In this document: positions 9,191 through 18,038 of the stretch, piece after piece | Layout of the letters: each line of letters begins with the position of its first letter | Position numbering within the stretch: the stretch's first letter is position 1 | Assembly: GCF_004118975.1 (NCBI RefSeq) | Contig: NZ_CP035376.1 | Span: 1,860,001 to 1,924,000 of the forward strand | Direction: 5' to 3' | Length of the DNA: 64,000 bases | DNA from: Luteimonas sp. YGD11-2 | GTDB lineage: Bacteria > Pseudomonadota > Gammaproteobacteria > Xanthomonadales > Xanthomonadaceae | Made by a program: the position numbers and the translations under genes | The notes under the pieces: model-generated | The model's input: the letters and a program-made list of their open reading frames with translations, nothing else | What the model was told of the DNA's origin: nothing | Databases searched by the model: none

Positions 9191-9631
9191 GTGAACGACA
9201 CCGTTTTCCCCCTCGAAGCAAGCGCCGCAGAGGCCCAGGCCGCGATCCGCGACGAGTTCGCGTTCTTCGGCGACTGGTCGGAGCGCTACCAGTACCTGAT
9301 CGACCTCGGCCGCAAGCTGCCGCCGTTCCCCGACGAGCTCAAGACCGAGGACAACCGCCTGCTCGGCTGCCAGTCGATGGTCTGGATCGTGCCCTCGGGC
9401 GATGCGTCGCGGATGGACTTCGCCGCCACCAGCGATTCCGCGATCGTCTCCGGGCTGATCTTCCTCGCCCTGCGTGTCTATGCCGGCCGCAGTGCGCGGG
9501 AGATCGTCGCCACCGAGCCCGACTACATCGCCGCGATCGGGCTGGCGAAGCACCTCTCGCCCACCCGCAGCAACGGGCTGGCGGCACTGCTGGCGGAGAT
9601 CCGCGCCGCCGCGCAACGCGCACTGGCGTGA
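9191..9631 (+). CDS. sufE: SufE family sulfur-acceptor protein
   Basis: 146 residues, typical for SufE/CsdE. These proteins take persulfide sulfur from a cysteine desulfurase for Fe-S cluster assembly. The sulfur-accepting cysteine lies in LLGCQSMVW (about residue 60). No suf or csd genes sit nearby, so the partner desulfurase is outside the window. The start ATG at 9191 follows a weak ribosome site. The stop overlaps the GTG start of the transporter by four bases, implying translational coupling. Confidence 0.9.
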   Translation: MNDTVFPLEASAAEAQAAIRDEFAFFGDWSERYQYLIDLGRKLPPFPDELKTEDNRLLGCQSMVWIVPSGDASRMDFAATSDSAIVSGLIFLALRVYAGRSAREIVATEPDYIAAIGLAKHLSPTRSNGLAALLAEIRAAAQRALA

Positions 9632-10911
9632 GCGCACCGGCGCAGGCTGCCGCGGACGACAGCAGCCGCGCCGCACCACTGCGCAATCCCGGCTTCCGCC
9701 GGCTGCTGGCCTACCGCATCTGCTCGATCCTGTCCTACCAGGTGGTCGCAGTCACTGTCGGCTGGCAGGTCTACGAACTCACCCGCAACCCGTGGATGCT
9801 GGGCCTGATCGGGCTGGCCGAACTGCTGCCCTACTTCTGCGTGGCGCCGTTCGCCGGCTACCTGGTCGACAACCTGCCGCGTCGCCGGCTGGGCATGGCG
9901 GCGGGCCTGGGCTTGGCGCTGACGCCGGTGCTGCTGGCGCTGCTCACGATCGGCGTGATCGATGCCGGCGTGTGGGCGATCTACGCCGCGGTGGTGCTCA
10001 CCGGCATGGTGCGGGCCTTCCTCGGGCCGGTCTACAACGCCCTGTTCGCACGCGTGCTGCCGCGCGCGCAGTTCGTGCGCGGAGCAAGCCTGGGCAGCAT
10101 CGTGTTCCAGTCGGCGCTGGTGCTGGGGCCGGCAATCGGCGGCGTGCTGGTGGGGTGGTCGGGAACCGCGTCGGCGTACGTGGCCGCGGCGGTGCTGGCG
10201 CTGGGCGTGGTCGTCGCGCTTGCCGGCATGCAGGTCACCGAGCCGGCCCCGGTGCTGCAGCGTGCGCCGATCTTTTCCAGCATCGCCGAAGGGGCGCGCT
10301 TCGTGTTCGGCCACCAGATCCTGCTGGGTGCGCTGGCGCTGGACATGTTCGCGGTGCTGTTCGGCGGGGCGATCTCGCTGGCGCCGGCCTTCATCCACGA
10401 CATCCTCGACTACGGCCCCGAAGGGCTGGGCATCCTGCGCGGTGCGCCGGCGCTGGGCGCGGTGGCGGTCGGCGTGTGGCTGGCGCGCAACCCGATCCAG
10501 CGCAATGCCGGGCGCATCCTGCTGGTGGCGGTGGCGTGTTTCGGGCTGTGCATCATCGGATTCGGACTGTCGCGGGTCTTCTGGCTGTCGGCGTTCTTCC
10601 TGCTGCTGTCGGGTGTCTGCGACGGCGTGTCGGTGGTGATGCGCTCGACGATCCTGCAGTTGGCGACCCCCGACGAGATGCGCGGCCGGGTGTCGTCGAT
10701 CAACGGGCTGTTCGTGGGTTCGTCGAACGAGCTCGGCGCCTTCTATGCCGGCTCGATGGCGCGGCTGCTGGGGCTGGTGCCCGCGGTGGTGCTGGGTGGC
10801 TGCGTGACCATCTCGATCGCGCTGGCCGCGGCATGGCGGGCGCCGCGGCTGCGCCGGCTGGATCTGCGCGAGCTGCAGGCCGGGCCGCTGGCGCGCGGAC
10901 GCGACGACTGA
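9628..10911 (+). CDS. MFS transporter, EntS-like
   Basis: 427 residues with about 11-12 hydrophobic membrane segments, beginning near FRRLLAYRICSILSYQVVAVT. A loop after the second segment carries VDNLPRRRLGM, the usual MFS cytoplasmic motif position. Overall pattern matches the MFS_3 / enterobactin-exporter-like group; the substrate cannot be told. It starts at GTG 9628 overlapping the sufE stop (GTGA). About 15 hydrophilic residues precede the first segment. The 241 bases after it (10912-11152) hold only the terminator of the opposite gene. Confidence 0.85.
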   Translation: MSAPAQAAADDSSRAAPLRNPGFRRLLAYRICSILSYQVVAVTVGWQVYELTRNPWMLGLIGLAELLPYFCVAPFAGYLVDNLPRRRLGMAAGLGLALTPVLLALLTIGVIDAGVWAIYAAVVLTGMVRAFLGPVYNALFARVLPRAQFVRGASLGSIVFQSALVLGPAIGGVLVGWSGTASAYVAAAVLALGVVVALAGMQVTEPAPVLQRAPIFSSIAEGARFVFGHQILLGALALDMFAVLFGGAISLAPAFIHDILDYGPEGLGILRGAPALGAVAVGVWLARNPIQRNAGRILLVAVACFGLCIIGFGLSRVFWLSAFFLLLSGVCDGVSVVMRSTILQLATPDEMRGRVSSINGLFVGSSNELGAFYAGSMARLLGLVPAVVLGGCVTISIALAAAWRAPRLRRLDLRELQAGPLARGRDD

Positions 10912-11105
10912 GCGTCGGACAGGCGCAGGGTCCTGCGCGTCGTCGACAGCCCGGAGAGCGGTGCAGCCACCAGGCCGCGACGGCAGCGGCAGCGGCCCTG
11001 CGCCAGCTGCGGGACCGGGCCGGCGCCTGGCGTCGCGCCGGACCAACACCCACCTGCCGCTGCAGGTCCAGGCACGCCATCACCTGCCAGCCCTGAAACG
11101 GAACA

Positions 11106-11124
11106 GGCCCCGCACTGCGGGGCC
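11106..11124 (-). terminator. Hairpin terminator after the DksA-like gene
   Basis: GGCCCCGC (11106-11113) and GCGGGGCC (11117-11124) form a perfect 8-base stem with a 3-base loop. On the minus strand it is followed by TGTTCCGTTTC, moderately U-rich, 29 bases after the stop of the DksA-like gene. It can also act for the plus-strand MFS gene, though no T-run follows on that side. Confidence 0.6.
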
Positions 11125-11152
11125 CGTCCAGGTCATTCGTGATGCGTGGGGG

Positions 11153-12211
11153 TCAGTCGCCCATCTGCTTCTGCAGATGCTCCCAGCGCTCCTGCTCGTC
11201 GATCGTGCGTTCGGCGGTCAGGCGCGCCTCGAGGCGGTCCAGGCCGATTTCCTCGCCGGAATCGACGCTGTAGCCGTATTCGCCCGAATCGACGCGCTTG
11301 AGCGTGCTGTCGATCTTGCCGATCAGCTTTCGGTAACGGTCGCGGGTGCGCAGCTCCAGCGAATTCTCGGTCTCGCGGGTGGCGCGCTCGGCCTCGTCGC
11401 CGACGTCACGCACTTCTTCCTTGAGGTTCTCGATGGTCTGCTTGGATTCCTCCACGAGATCCGCACGCCACTGCATCAGGCGCTGGCGGAAATACTCGAG
11501 GTGCAGCGGGTTCATGTATTCCTCCTCGCGGGAGGGGCGATAACCGTTCGGCACGATCGGACGGCCGGTCTCGGGATCGGTTTTGTATTCCACTACCTTG
11601 TACTTCGTCTTGGGCGCCGGGGGAGCCGGGCGAGCGGCGACAGCCACTGCGACCTTGCCCGTCCGGCGCGGGTTCGCGGCCGCGCTCGCGGCCTGGGGAG
11701 CGCCGGTGGGCGCGGTGTTCTTGTTCGCGCCCTTCGACGCCGTGGTCTTCGTGGTCTTCGTGGTCTCCGGCGCTTCGCCCTTGACCGCCGCGGCCGGGGC
11801 CAGCTTGCGGGCGACGTTGGCGGCCTTGGCGATCGGCTTCTTCGCAACCGCGGCCTTGCTTGCCACGGCAGGCGTCGCCACCTTCTTCACCGCCGTCTTG
11901 CCGGCCGGGACCTTCGCGACAGCCTTCTTCGCGGGCGCCCTGGTGGCGGTGCTGGTCGAGGCCTTCTTCGCCGGCGCGGTCTTCCTGGCAGGTGCAGCCT
12001 TCTTTGCCGGAGCGGTGTTCCGGGCGACGGCCGCCTTCTTCGCGACTGCCGCCTTCTTTGCGGCCTTCGCGGGGGCCTTCTTCACCGGGGACCTGGCAGC
12101 GGTGGCCTTCTTTGCCGCAGCCTTCTTCGCCGGTGCCTTCACGGCCTTCTTCGCGGGCGCCTTCTTCGCCGCCGCGGTGGCGGACTTTTTCGCGGTTTTC
12201 TTCGCTGCCAC
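11153..12211 (-). CDS. dksA: DksA-like RNA polymerase-binding protein with Lys/Ala-rich tail
   Basis: 352 residues in two parts. Residues 1 to about 205 are almost only Lys, Ala, Pro, Thr and Val in AAKKA/APAKK units, like histone H1 tails. From about residue 233 it aligns by eye with E. coli DksA: a coiled-coil pair ending in [18 protein letters not shown], then [18 protein letters not shown]. The four zinc-finger cysteines are Ser, Ser, Thr and Glu, so no zinc is bound. Tip residues equal to Asp71 and Ala76 are kept and Asp74 is Glu. The start is GTG at 12211 with AAGGA nine bases before. Likely a stringent-response regulator that also contacts nucleic acid; the tail function is inferred. 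Confidence 0.85.
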   Translation of the reverse strand: MAAKKTAKKSATAAAKKAPAKKAVKAPAKKAAAKKATAARSPVKKAPAKAAKKAAVAKKAAVARNTAPAKKAAPARKTAPAKKASTSTATRAPAKKAVAKVPAGKTAVKKVATPAVASKAAVAKKPIAKAANVARKLAPAAAVKGEAPETTKTTKTTASKGANKNTAPTGAPQAASAAANPRRTGKVAVAVAARPAPPAPKTKYKVVEYKTDPETGRPIVPNGYRPSREEEYMNPLHLEYFRQRLMQWRADLVEESKQTIENLKEEVRDVGDEAERATRETENSLELRTRDRYRKLIGKIDSTLKRVDSGEYGYSVDSGEEIGLDRLEARLTAERTIDEQERWEHLQKQMGD

Positions 12212-12253
12212 GTCGCTCCGTCCTTTCGTTCCCTTGGATTGGGAAAGCGGGGT

Positions 12254-12282
12254 GTTATACCCTGCCCCGACGGCAGCGGCAA
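12254..12282 (-). promoter_or_regulatory. Sigma-70 promoter of the DksA-like gene
   Basis: On the minus strand TTGCCG (12282-12277) is followed after 17 bases by TATAAC (12259-12254), about 43 bases before the GTG start. The -10 matches five of six positions and the -35 four of six. The best promoter recognised in the window. Confidence 0.6.
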
Positions 12283-12311
12283 CCGAGCACCACCCCCCAT
12301 CATCACGCCGC

Positions 12312-12557
12312 ATGCATCCAGTGATCGACCGCTTCCTCATCCTCCTGCTGCGCCTGTACAAGCGCCTGTTGAGCCCGCTGCTCGGCCCGCGCTGCCGGTT
12401 CGTCCCCAGCTGCTCCGAATACGCGATGACCGCCATCGCGCGCTTCGGCGCGCTCAAGGGCGGATGGCTGGCCGTGCGCCGCCTGTCACGCTGCCATCCC
12501 CTGCACCCCGGCGGGCACGACCCCGTGCCGATGCCGCACACGGACTCCACCCAATGA
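12312..12557 (+). CDS. yidD: YidD membrane protein insertion efficiency factor
   Basis: 81 residues of the YidD/Ha family, which helps YidC-dependent insertion of inner-membrane proteins. The diagnostic [18 protein letters not shown] lies at about residues 21-38 with its conserved cysteines. A third cysteine follows in [15 protein letters not shown]. The amphipathic N-terminus ([13 protein letters not shown]) binds the membrane. The start ATG at 12312 (MHPVIDRFL) is chosen by homology; the frame is open long before it, opposite the DksA-like gene. Unusually it is not next to rnpA/yidC. Its stop overlaps the pyrC start (ATGA). Confidence 0.92.
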   Translation: MHPVIDRFLILLLRLYKRLLSPLLGPRCRFVPSCSEYAMTAIARFGALKGGWLAVRRLSRCHPLHPGGHDPVPMPHTDSTQ

Positions 12558-13903
12558 CCGACACCCTCATCATCAACGCGCGCCTGGTCAACGAAGGCGC
12601 GGTCACCGAGGCCGACCTGCGCATCAGCAACGGGCGCATCGCCGCGATCGCCAGCGGCCTGACCGCACGCAACGGCGAGCACGTGGTCGATGCCGCCGGC
12701 CGCTGGCTGATGCCGGGGATGATCGACGACCAGGTGCACTTCCGCGAGCCGGGCCTGGAATACAAGGCCGACATCGCCAGCGAATCGGCGGCGGCGGTGG
12801 CCGGTGGCCTCACCAGTTTCATGGACATGCCCAACACCAGCCCGCCGACGCTCGACGCCGGCGCGCTGCAGGACAAGTACCGGCGCGCCGCGGGGCGTGC
12901 GCATGCCAATTTCGGCTTCTACCTGGGTGCCAGCAACGACAACCTCGACGCAGTGCGCAGCCTCGACCCGGCCACCGCGCCGGGCGTCAAGGTGTTCATG
13001 GGCGCGTCCACCGGCAACATGCTGGTCGACAACCCGGAGACGCTCGACGGCATCTTCCGCGAGACCCCGGTGCCGATCATCACCCATTGCGAGGACACGC
13101 CGACGATCGATGCGCTGCTTGCGAAGTTCCGCGCGGAGTACGGCGACGACATCCCGGCCGAGTGCCACCCCGACATCCGTTCGCGCGAAGCCTGCATCGC
13201 GTCCACCCGGCTGGCGCTCGAGCTTGCGCGCCGCCACGACACCCGCCTGCACGTGCTGCATATCTCGACGGCCGACGAGCTCGCGCTGTTCGAGCGCGGC
13301 CCGCTGGTGGATGCCGACGGACGCGTGCGCAAGCGCATCACCGCCGAGACCTGCGTGCACTTCCTGCACTTCGCACGGCCCGACTACGCGCGGCTCGGCC
13401 ACCAGATCAAGTGCAACCCGGCCATCAAGGATGTCGCCGACCGCGATGCGCTGCGCCGCGCGATCGCCGACGACGTCATCGACGTGCTGGCCACCGACCA
13501 CGCACCGCACACCTGGGACGAGAAGCAGCAGACCTACCTGCGCGCGCCGTCGGGGCTTCCGCTGGTGCAGTTCGCGCTGTCGGCGGCGCTGGAGCGCGTG
13601 CACGAGGGGCACTTCGACATCGCCACCGTGGTGCGCAAGTTCGCGCATGCGCCGGCGCAGCTGTTCGACGTGCGCGAGCGCGGCTTCCTGCGCGAGGGCT
13701 ACTGGGCGGACCTGGTGATGGTCGAGGACATTCCGTTCCAGGTGCGGCGCGAGCAGGTGCTGTCGAAGTGCGGCTGGTCGCCATTCGAAGGCACCACCTT
13801 CCGCAGCCGGGTCGCCTCGACCTGGGTCAACGGCACGCTGGCCTGGGACGGCGAGCGCATCACCGGTGCGCCCGCCGGCCAGCGGCTGGAGTTCGCGCGT
13901 TGA
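12554..13903 (+). CDS. pyrC: Dihydroorotase
   Basis: Zinc amidohydrolase closing carbamoyl-aspartate to dihydroorotate in pyrimidine synthesis. 449 residues. It begins with a small beta-sandwich ([14 protein letters not shown]), then the barrel with [10 protein letters not shown] (about residues 57-66), where the usual first His of the HxH metal pair is Gln. Later motifs are [19 protein letters not shown] and [11 protein letters not shown]. The DDQVH form is, to my memory, normal in the Xanthomonas/Bacteroidetes subgroup. Start overlaps the yidD stop by four bases; stop overlaps the next ATG by one base (TGATG), so yidD-pyrC-peptidase are one transcript. Confidence 0.92.
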   Translation: MTDTLIINARLVNEGAVTEADLRISNGRIAAIASGLTARNGEHVVDAAGRWLMPGMIDDQVHFREPGLEYKADIASESAAAVAGGLTSFMDMPNTSPPTLDAGALQDKYRRAAGRAHANFGFYLGASNDNLDAVRSLDPATAPGVKVFMGASTGNMLVDNPETLDGIFRETPVPIITHCEDTPTIDALLAKFRAEYGDDIPAECHPDIRSREACIASTRLALELARRHDTRLHVLHISTADELALFERGPLVDADGRVRKRITAETCVHFLHFARPDYARLGHQIKCNPAIKDVADRDALRRAIADDVIDVLATDHAPHTWDEKQQTYLRAPSGLPLVQFALSAALERVHEGHFDIATVVRKFAHAPAQLFDVRERGFLREGYWADLVMVEDIPFQVRREQVLSKCGWSPFEGTTFRSRVASTWVNGTLAWDGERITGAPAGQRLEFAR

Positions 13904-14742
13904 TGGCGGCATTGCGCCCGCTGGCACGGCGCTGGACCGCTGCGCTCCTGTGCGCCCTGGCGATTGCGCCGTTCGCCGTTGCGGCCGATGACCGCGTGGT
14001 GTTTCCCGACCGCGTGCAACAGGGCGCGATGGTGATCGGCAAGGTGCCGCCGGGCAGCGAGGTCACCCATGCCGGACGCACGCTGCGGGTCACCGGCTAC
14101 GGAAGCGTGGTGTTCGGCGTCGGCCGCGACGAAAGCGGCCCGGTGCAGGTGTCGGTCACCCGCCCCGACGGCAGCCGGCAGCCGGTGGCGATCCAGGTCC
14201 TGGCCCGCGACTGGCCACTGCAGCGCGTGGACGGCGTGCCGCCGGCCACCGTCGATCCGCCACCGGCGATCGCCGAACGCATCCGCCGCGAGCAGGCGCA
14301 GGTGTCAGCGGCGCGGGTACGCGACGATGCCCGCGCGGATTTCGCCCAGCCCTTCATCCGTCCGGTCGAAGGCCGCATCAGCGGCCGCTTCGGCCGTGCC
14401 CGCGTCTACAACGGCAGGCCTGGGTCGCCGCATTCGGGCATGGACATCGCCGCGCCCACCGGTACACCGATCCGCGCGCCTGCCGCAGGCATCGTCACCT
14501 TTGCCGCACCGGACCTCTATCTCACCGGCGGCACGGTGCTGCTCGATCACGGCCACGGGGTCAGCTCGAACTTCCTGCACATGTCGCGCATCGACGTGGC
14601 GGTGGGCGATCGCGTCGAGCAGGGTCAGGTGCTTGGCGCGGTCGGCGCCACGGGTCGTGCGACCGGGCCGCACCTGCACTGGGGCATGAGCTGGTTCGAC
14701 GTGCGCATCGATCCACAGCTGGTGCTCGAACGCGCTCAGTGA
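13903..14742 (+). CDS. M23 family metallopeptidase (LytM-type), exported
   Basis: 279 residues with a signal peptide (about 1-29, ALLCALAIAPFAVAA). A beta-rich region follows, then a C-terminal M23 domain (about 160-275). The LytM zinc and catalytic motifs are present: HSGMDIAAPTG (HxxxD), and HLHWG (HxH) near the end, with NFLHMS between. Acts in the periplasm on peptidoglycan cross-links. Coupled to pyrC by the TGATG overlap, though the functions are not obviously linked. Confidence 0.9.
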   Translation: MAALRPLARRWTAALLCALAIAPFAVAADDRVVFPDRVQQGAMVIGKVPPGSEVTHAGRTLRVTGYGSVVFGVGRDESGPVQVSVTRPDGSRQPVAIQVLARDWPLQRVDGVPPATVDPPPAIAERIRREQAQVSAARVRDDARADFAQPFIRPVEGRISGRFGRARVYNGRPGSPHSGMDIAAPTGTPIRAPAAGIVTFAAPDLYLTGGTVLLDHGHGVSSNFLHMSRIDVAVGDRVEQGQVLGAVGATGRATGPHLHWGMSWFDVRIDPQLVLERAQ

Positions 14743-14762
14743 GGGCACCCTGGGTATGCGCG

Positions 14763-14781
14763 GGTCACCCGATGGGTGACC
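14763..14781. repeat. Inverted repeat between convergent genes
   Basis: GGTCACCC (14763-14770) and GGGTGACC (14774-14781) form a perfect 8-base stem around GAT, in the 146-base gap between the M23 peptidase and convergent folE2. No T-run follows. It could end transcription from either side with Rho, or be a small palindrome without function. Nothing else is seen in the gap. Confidence 0.4.
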
Positions 14782-14888
14782 ACCAGGCACAGGCGTTGAA
14801 GCCACAGGGTCGCGGGGCAGAAGCGCTGCACGCGCCGCCCTGATCGGCTACCGGTCAGCGCGTAAGCGCGGAAATCCGTGCCCGGGCT

Positions 14889-15809
14889 CTACGGCCCGCT
14901 GACCCGCGCCACCGCGTCATGCGCGTGCAGGCTTTCGAAGTGCGACACCGTCGCCTCGAAGCGCGACACGTGCTCGTCGGCGGCAAGCGCGGCAGCGACG
15001 CGGCGCGCGGCATCCTCGCAGAACATCAGGTTCTCGGCGTTGAGGCGCGCGAAGGCCTGTTCGTCCTCGCGCTTCACCGCCGTCTGCACCGGCGTGCCGA
15101 GTGCGGCTTCCAGGGCATCGACCAGCGCCTCGACCGGCAGGCCGGCATCGAACGACGGCTGCAGCTCGACGCGCACGTCGGCGCGGCTGCGCTGTGCGTG
15201 CGGTGTGGCGGCAAGCCCGCGCTCCGACGCCAGCCATTCGCCGACCACCTGGGTCGACAGTGGGCGCGCCGCCGCGAAATCCCCGGTGAAGCGCGCCGCG
15301 TTGAGCTGGCGCGACAGCGCCGCCGAGGCCGGACAGGTGCTGGAATACTCGACCGAGAACGCCAGCACCGCACGGAAGCGGCCATCGGCCACCGTGGCTT
15401 CCAGCTGCACCGGGTAGCGCTTCCAGCCGGCGTTGTCGCTGGCCAGCGCGCGGCGACGCAGCAGGTGTTCGTAACGGATCACCACGCGCGCCGAGCCCGA
15501 CAGGCCACGCTGCGAATCGACCAGGTCGTCGAGGATGCGGCGCAGGCCGGACAGTGTCAGGGGCTCCGCGGCAAACGCGTCCTGCAGGCGCAGGTACAGC
15601 CGCGACATGTGGATGCCGCGGGTATCCGGGCGCCGCAGGTCGACCGCGACGTCGACCTCCGCAGGCACCTGCATAGCCGCTCCACCCTCCATGGCCGGCA
15701 GCTGCAGAGGCAGCGCGATGCGGTCCATCCCCACCCAGTCGAGCGCGCGCGCGGACAGCGCGGCATCGTCGGCGACATCGGGCAGGACGGGGGCAAGGCG
15801 CTGGGTCAC
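14889..15809 (-). CDS. folE2: GTP cyclohydrolase FolE2 (type IB)
   Basis: Metal-dependent enzyme turning GTP into 7,8-dihydroneopterin triphosphate for folate and queuosine. 306 residues, family length. Motifs include GIHMSRLY, the active-site cysteine in YSSTCPASAALS (about residue 157), TPHAQRSRADV, and the metal-binding ENLMFCEDAARR. FolE2 can replace zinc-dependent FolE when zinc is scarce in some species; no zinc-responsive site was recognised upstream. A minus-strand -10-like TACACT (15845-15840) lies about 30 bases before the start. Confidence 0.93.
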   Translation of the reverse strand: MTQRLAPVLPDVADDAALSARALDWVGMDRIALPLQLPAMEGGAAMQVPAEVDVAVDLRRPDTRGIHMSRLYLRLQDAFAAEPLTLSGLRRILDDLVDSQRGLSGSARVVIRYEHLLRRRALASDNAGWKRYPVQLEATVADGRFRAVLAFSVEYSSTCPASAALSRQLNAARFTGDFAAARPLSTQVVGEWLASERGLAATPHAQRSRADVRVELQPSFDAGLPVEALVDALEAALGTPVQTAVKREDEQAFARLNAENLMFCEDAARRVAAALAADEHVSRFEATVSHFESLHAHDAVARVSGP

Positions 15810-15928
15810 GGTTCACCGGGGACGACAGGGGGGCCGGCTAGTGTAACGGCGCAGGTCCGGCTGCCCGCGCAACGATGCGTTGTGGCGGGTGCCGCGGGCG
15901 ATCGCGGCGATAGGCAGCGTCTGCCGTT

Positions 15929-16597
15929 TCAGCCGCGCGCCGCGCGCCATGCCAATGGCAATGCCCGCCATGCTGCGAGCGATTGCGGGGCCTTGCCGTC
16001 GGCCAGCGCCAGCAGGCGCCGGCGCAGCAGTTCGGCCTGGATGCGGCGTCCGCGGCTGCCGGCACCGCGCCGGCCGGGCCATGCCGCAAGCACGCGCCGC
16101 GCCTCGTCGGCGTCGCCATGGCGCAGCGCACGCTCGCCCAGCAGCGTCGCGACCAGCTGCGCGGCGTCATCGGCGCCCACCGTCTGCCCGGCAAGCGCGG
16201 CCTCTGCCCGGGCCAGCGCCTCGGCGAGCGGAGCCAGCGTCGTTCCGATGTTTTCGGGTGCACCCTCGCGCGTGGCCGGAAGCACGTTCAGCGCGTGTCC
16301 CAGCGTCGCCCAGTCGACCGGTTGTGCGCGCAGACGCTGCGCCAGCGGATGCCGCCGCGCGCCGCGCGACCAGCCCAGCAGTTCGTCCTGCCACCACGCC
16401 AGCTTGGCCAGCCCGGGCGCCGCCTGGCTGCCGCCCCAGGCGGCATCGGCGAATTCCTGCAGCAGCGCAAGCCAGGCCTCCAGCGCCTCGCGCTCGCCCG
16501 GGGAGATGAAGGCGATCGCCACGCCCCATTCCGGCCAGCGCTCCTGGAACTTGGCGGTGAAGCTTTCCGGCGGCTCGCGGTTGTCGGTGGTGGCCAT
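15929..16597 (-). CDS. Short phytoene/squalene synthase-like protein
   Basis: 222 residues, Ala/Arg/Leu-rich, all-helical by composition. LAWWQDELLGWSRGARRHPLAQRL (about residues 67-90) resembles the KLxWWREEL...HPVA stretch of head-to-head prenyl synthases, but no second aspartate-rich motif is seen and the protein is shorter than that family (about 280 or more). It is therefore a divergent or non-catalytic member. ATG at 16597 is chosen, 13 bases after the gph stop with GGGA six bases before; a GTG at 16618 would overlap gph. Last gene of the mtaD-ubiG-gph set, so a link to ubiquinone or isoprenoids is possible but unproven. Confidence 0.6.
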   Translation of the reverse strand: MATTDNREPPESFTAKFQERWPEWGVAIAFISPGEREALEAWLALLQEFADAAWGGSQAAPGLAKLAWWQDELLGWSRGARRHPLAQRLRAQPVDWATLGHALNVLPATREGAPENIGTTLAPLAEALARAEAALAGQTVGADDAAQLVATLLGERALRHGDADEARRVLAAWPGRRGAGSRGRRIQAELLRRRLLALADGKAPQSLAAWRALPLAWRAARG

Positions 16598-16610
16598 GCC
16601 CGGTCCCGCC

Positions 16611-17300
16611 TCAGCCACGCGTGGCGACGCGCGGCCAGCACGCCGGGTCCAGCAGCTCGCCGGGCTGGTCGACCATCACGTCGCCACCCCAGTTGCGTGG
16701 CAGGTCGTCGCCGAGGCGATAGCCCCACAACGCCACGATCGACGGTATCCCGGCGGCGCGCGCGGCCTCGATGTCGCGCTCGTCATCGCCCACGTACACG
16801 CAGTCGGCCGGGTCCACGCCCAGCGTCTGCGCGGCATGCAGCAGCGGCAGCGGATGCGGCTTGCGTTCGGCCAGCGAATCGCCGCCCACCAGCACCTTGC
16901 AGCGGAACTGCCACTCCAGTGCACGCAGCACTTCGCTGGCGAGGTATTCCGGCTTGTTGGTCACCACGCCCCAGATCACGCCATCGGCCTCGAGCGCGTC
17001 CAGCAGAGCGGGGATGTCGTCGAACGGCCCGCCGTGGCGGCCGAGCTCCTCGCGGTAGATCGACAGGAATTCCGGAACCATGTCCTGGCGTTCGGCAAGA
17101 TCGGCATCCGGGAATGCGGCAGCGGACATCGCCCGCGCACCCTTGGACACATGCGGGCGCAATTCGCCCAGTGCCATCGGCGGCCGGTTGCGCTGCGCGC
17201 GCATGCGGTTGACGGTGGCAAGCATGTCCGGCGCGCTGTCGAGCAGCGTGCCGTCGAGGTCGAACAGCACCGTGCGCGGGAAGCGACCCGGGGCGTTCAT
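16611..17300 (-). CDS. gph: HAD-family phosphoglycolate phosphatase-like
   Basis: 229-residue HAD hydrolase. Motif I is [14 protein letters not shown] (about 12-25) with both catalytic Asp. Motif II is VVTNKP, the lysine lies in ERKPHPLP, and motif IV is [12 protein letters not shown]. Removes phosphate from 2-phosphoglycolate or a similar small phosphate; in xanthomonads the gene next to ubiG is also annotated as a possible N-acetylmuramic acid 6-phosphate phosphatase (MupP), so the substrate is uncertain. The ATG at 17300 overlaps the ubiG stop by four bases (ATGA). Confidence 0.88.
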   Translation of the reverse strand: MNAPGRFPRTVLFDLDGTLLDSAPDMLATVNRMRAQRNRPPMALGELRPHVSKGARAMSAAAFPDADLAERQDMVPEFLSIYREELGRHGGPFDDIPALLDALEADGVIWGVVTNKPEYLASEVLRALEWQFRCKVLVGGDSLAERKPHPLPLLHAAQTLGVDPADCVYVGDDERDIEAARAAGIPSIVALWGYRLGDDLPRNWGGDVMVDQPGELLDPACWPRVATRG

Positions 17301-18013
17301 GACGTCGCCGCCCTGCGCGCGCAGGCGAGATAGTTGACCTCCGTCCGCGACACCAGCCGCGCGCGGTTGCGCCACGGCTCGTACATCATGCCGCTGACGT
17401 CCTCCAGCTCGAGCCCGCAGTCGCGCAGCCAGGCGGCCAGTTCCGACGGGCGGATGAAGTCCTCGTAGCGGTGGGTGCCGCGCGGCAGCAGGCGCGCCAC
17501 GTATTCGGCGCCGACGATGGCCAGCGCAAAGGCTGCCGGCGTGCGGTTGAGGGTGGACACGAACAGCCGGCCACCGGGCCTGAGCAGCGTGGCGCACGCG
17601 CCGAGGATCGCGCCCGGATCGGGCACGTGCTCGAGCATCTCCATGCAGGTGACGGCATCGAAGCTGCCCGCTTCGGCCTCGGCGAGGCTTTCCACCGCCT
17701 GCTGCCGGTAGTCGATGTCCAGCCCGGACTCGCGCGCGTGCAGCTGGGCGACCCGCACCAGTTCCGGGGCGAGATCGATCGCGGTCACGTGGGCTCCGGC
17801 AGCGGCGAGTGCCTCGCTCAGCAGTCCGCCGCCACAACCCACATCCAGTACCCGGGCACCCGCCAGCGGTACGCGCCCGGCGACATACTCCAACCGCACC
17901 GGGTTGAGCGCATGCAGCGGCTTCTGCGGGCCGTCCGGGTCCCACCAGCGGCTGGCGAGCGCGGCGAACTTGTCGAGCTCGGACTGGCGGTAATTGCTTG
18001 CGGTTGCGGTCAT
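17297..18013 (-). CDS. ubiG: Ubiquinone biosynthesis O-methyltransferase
   Basis: SAM-dependent methyltransferase making both O-methylations in ubiquinone synthesis. 238 residues. The N-terminal [25 protein letters not shown] is the UbiG hallmark. The SAM site is [13 protein letters not shown] (about 55-67), followed by [11 protein letters not shown] and a membrane-contacting [14 protein letters not shown]. The start ATG at 18013 gives [12 protein letters not shown], matching homologues; the frame stays open upstream. It is 25 bases after mtaD and overlaps gph. Confidence 0.94.
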   Translation of the reverse strand: MTATASNYRQSELDKFAALASRWWDPDGPQKPLHALNPVRLEYVAGRVPLAGARVLDVGCGGGLLSEALAAAGAHVTAIDLAPELVRVAQLHARESGLDIDYRQQAVESLAEAEAGSFDAVTCMEMLEHVPDPGAILGACATLLRPGGRLFVSTLNRTPAAFALAIVGAEYVARLLPRGTHRYEDFIRPSELAAWLRDCGLELEDVSGMMYEPWRNRARLVSRTEVNYLACARRAATS

Positions 18014-18038
18014 TGCATGCTCCTGCGCTGCGTGTGCC

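Noticed and set aside
10912..11105. Small gene after the MFS transporter
   Set aside because: Frames in both directions are arginine- or glutamine-rich with no start context; only the downstream hairpin is supported.
11620..12210. Tandem DNA repeat in the Lys/Ala coding region
   Set aside because: Units vary in length and codons; it reflects amino-acid repetition, not a DNA satellite or CRISPR array.
11583..12311. Phe/Ala-rich plus-strand frame opposite the DksA-like tail, continuous with yidD
   Set aside because: It is the mirror of the AAKK repeats (TTC/GCC codons). YidD begins at 12312 by homology.
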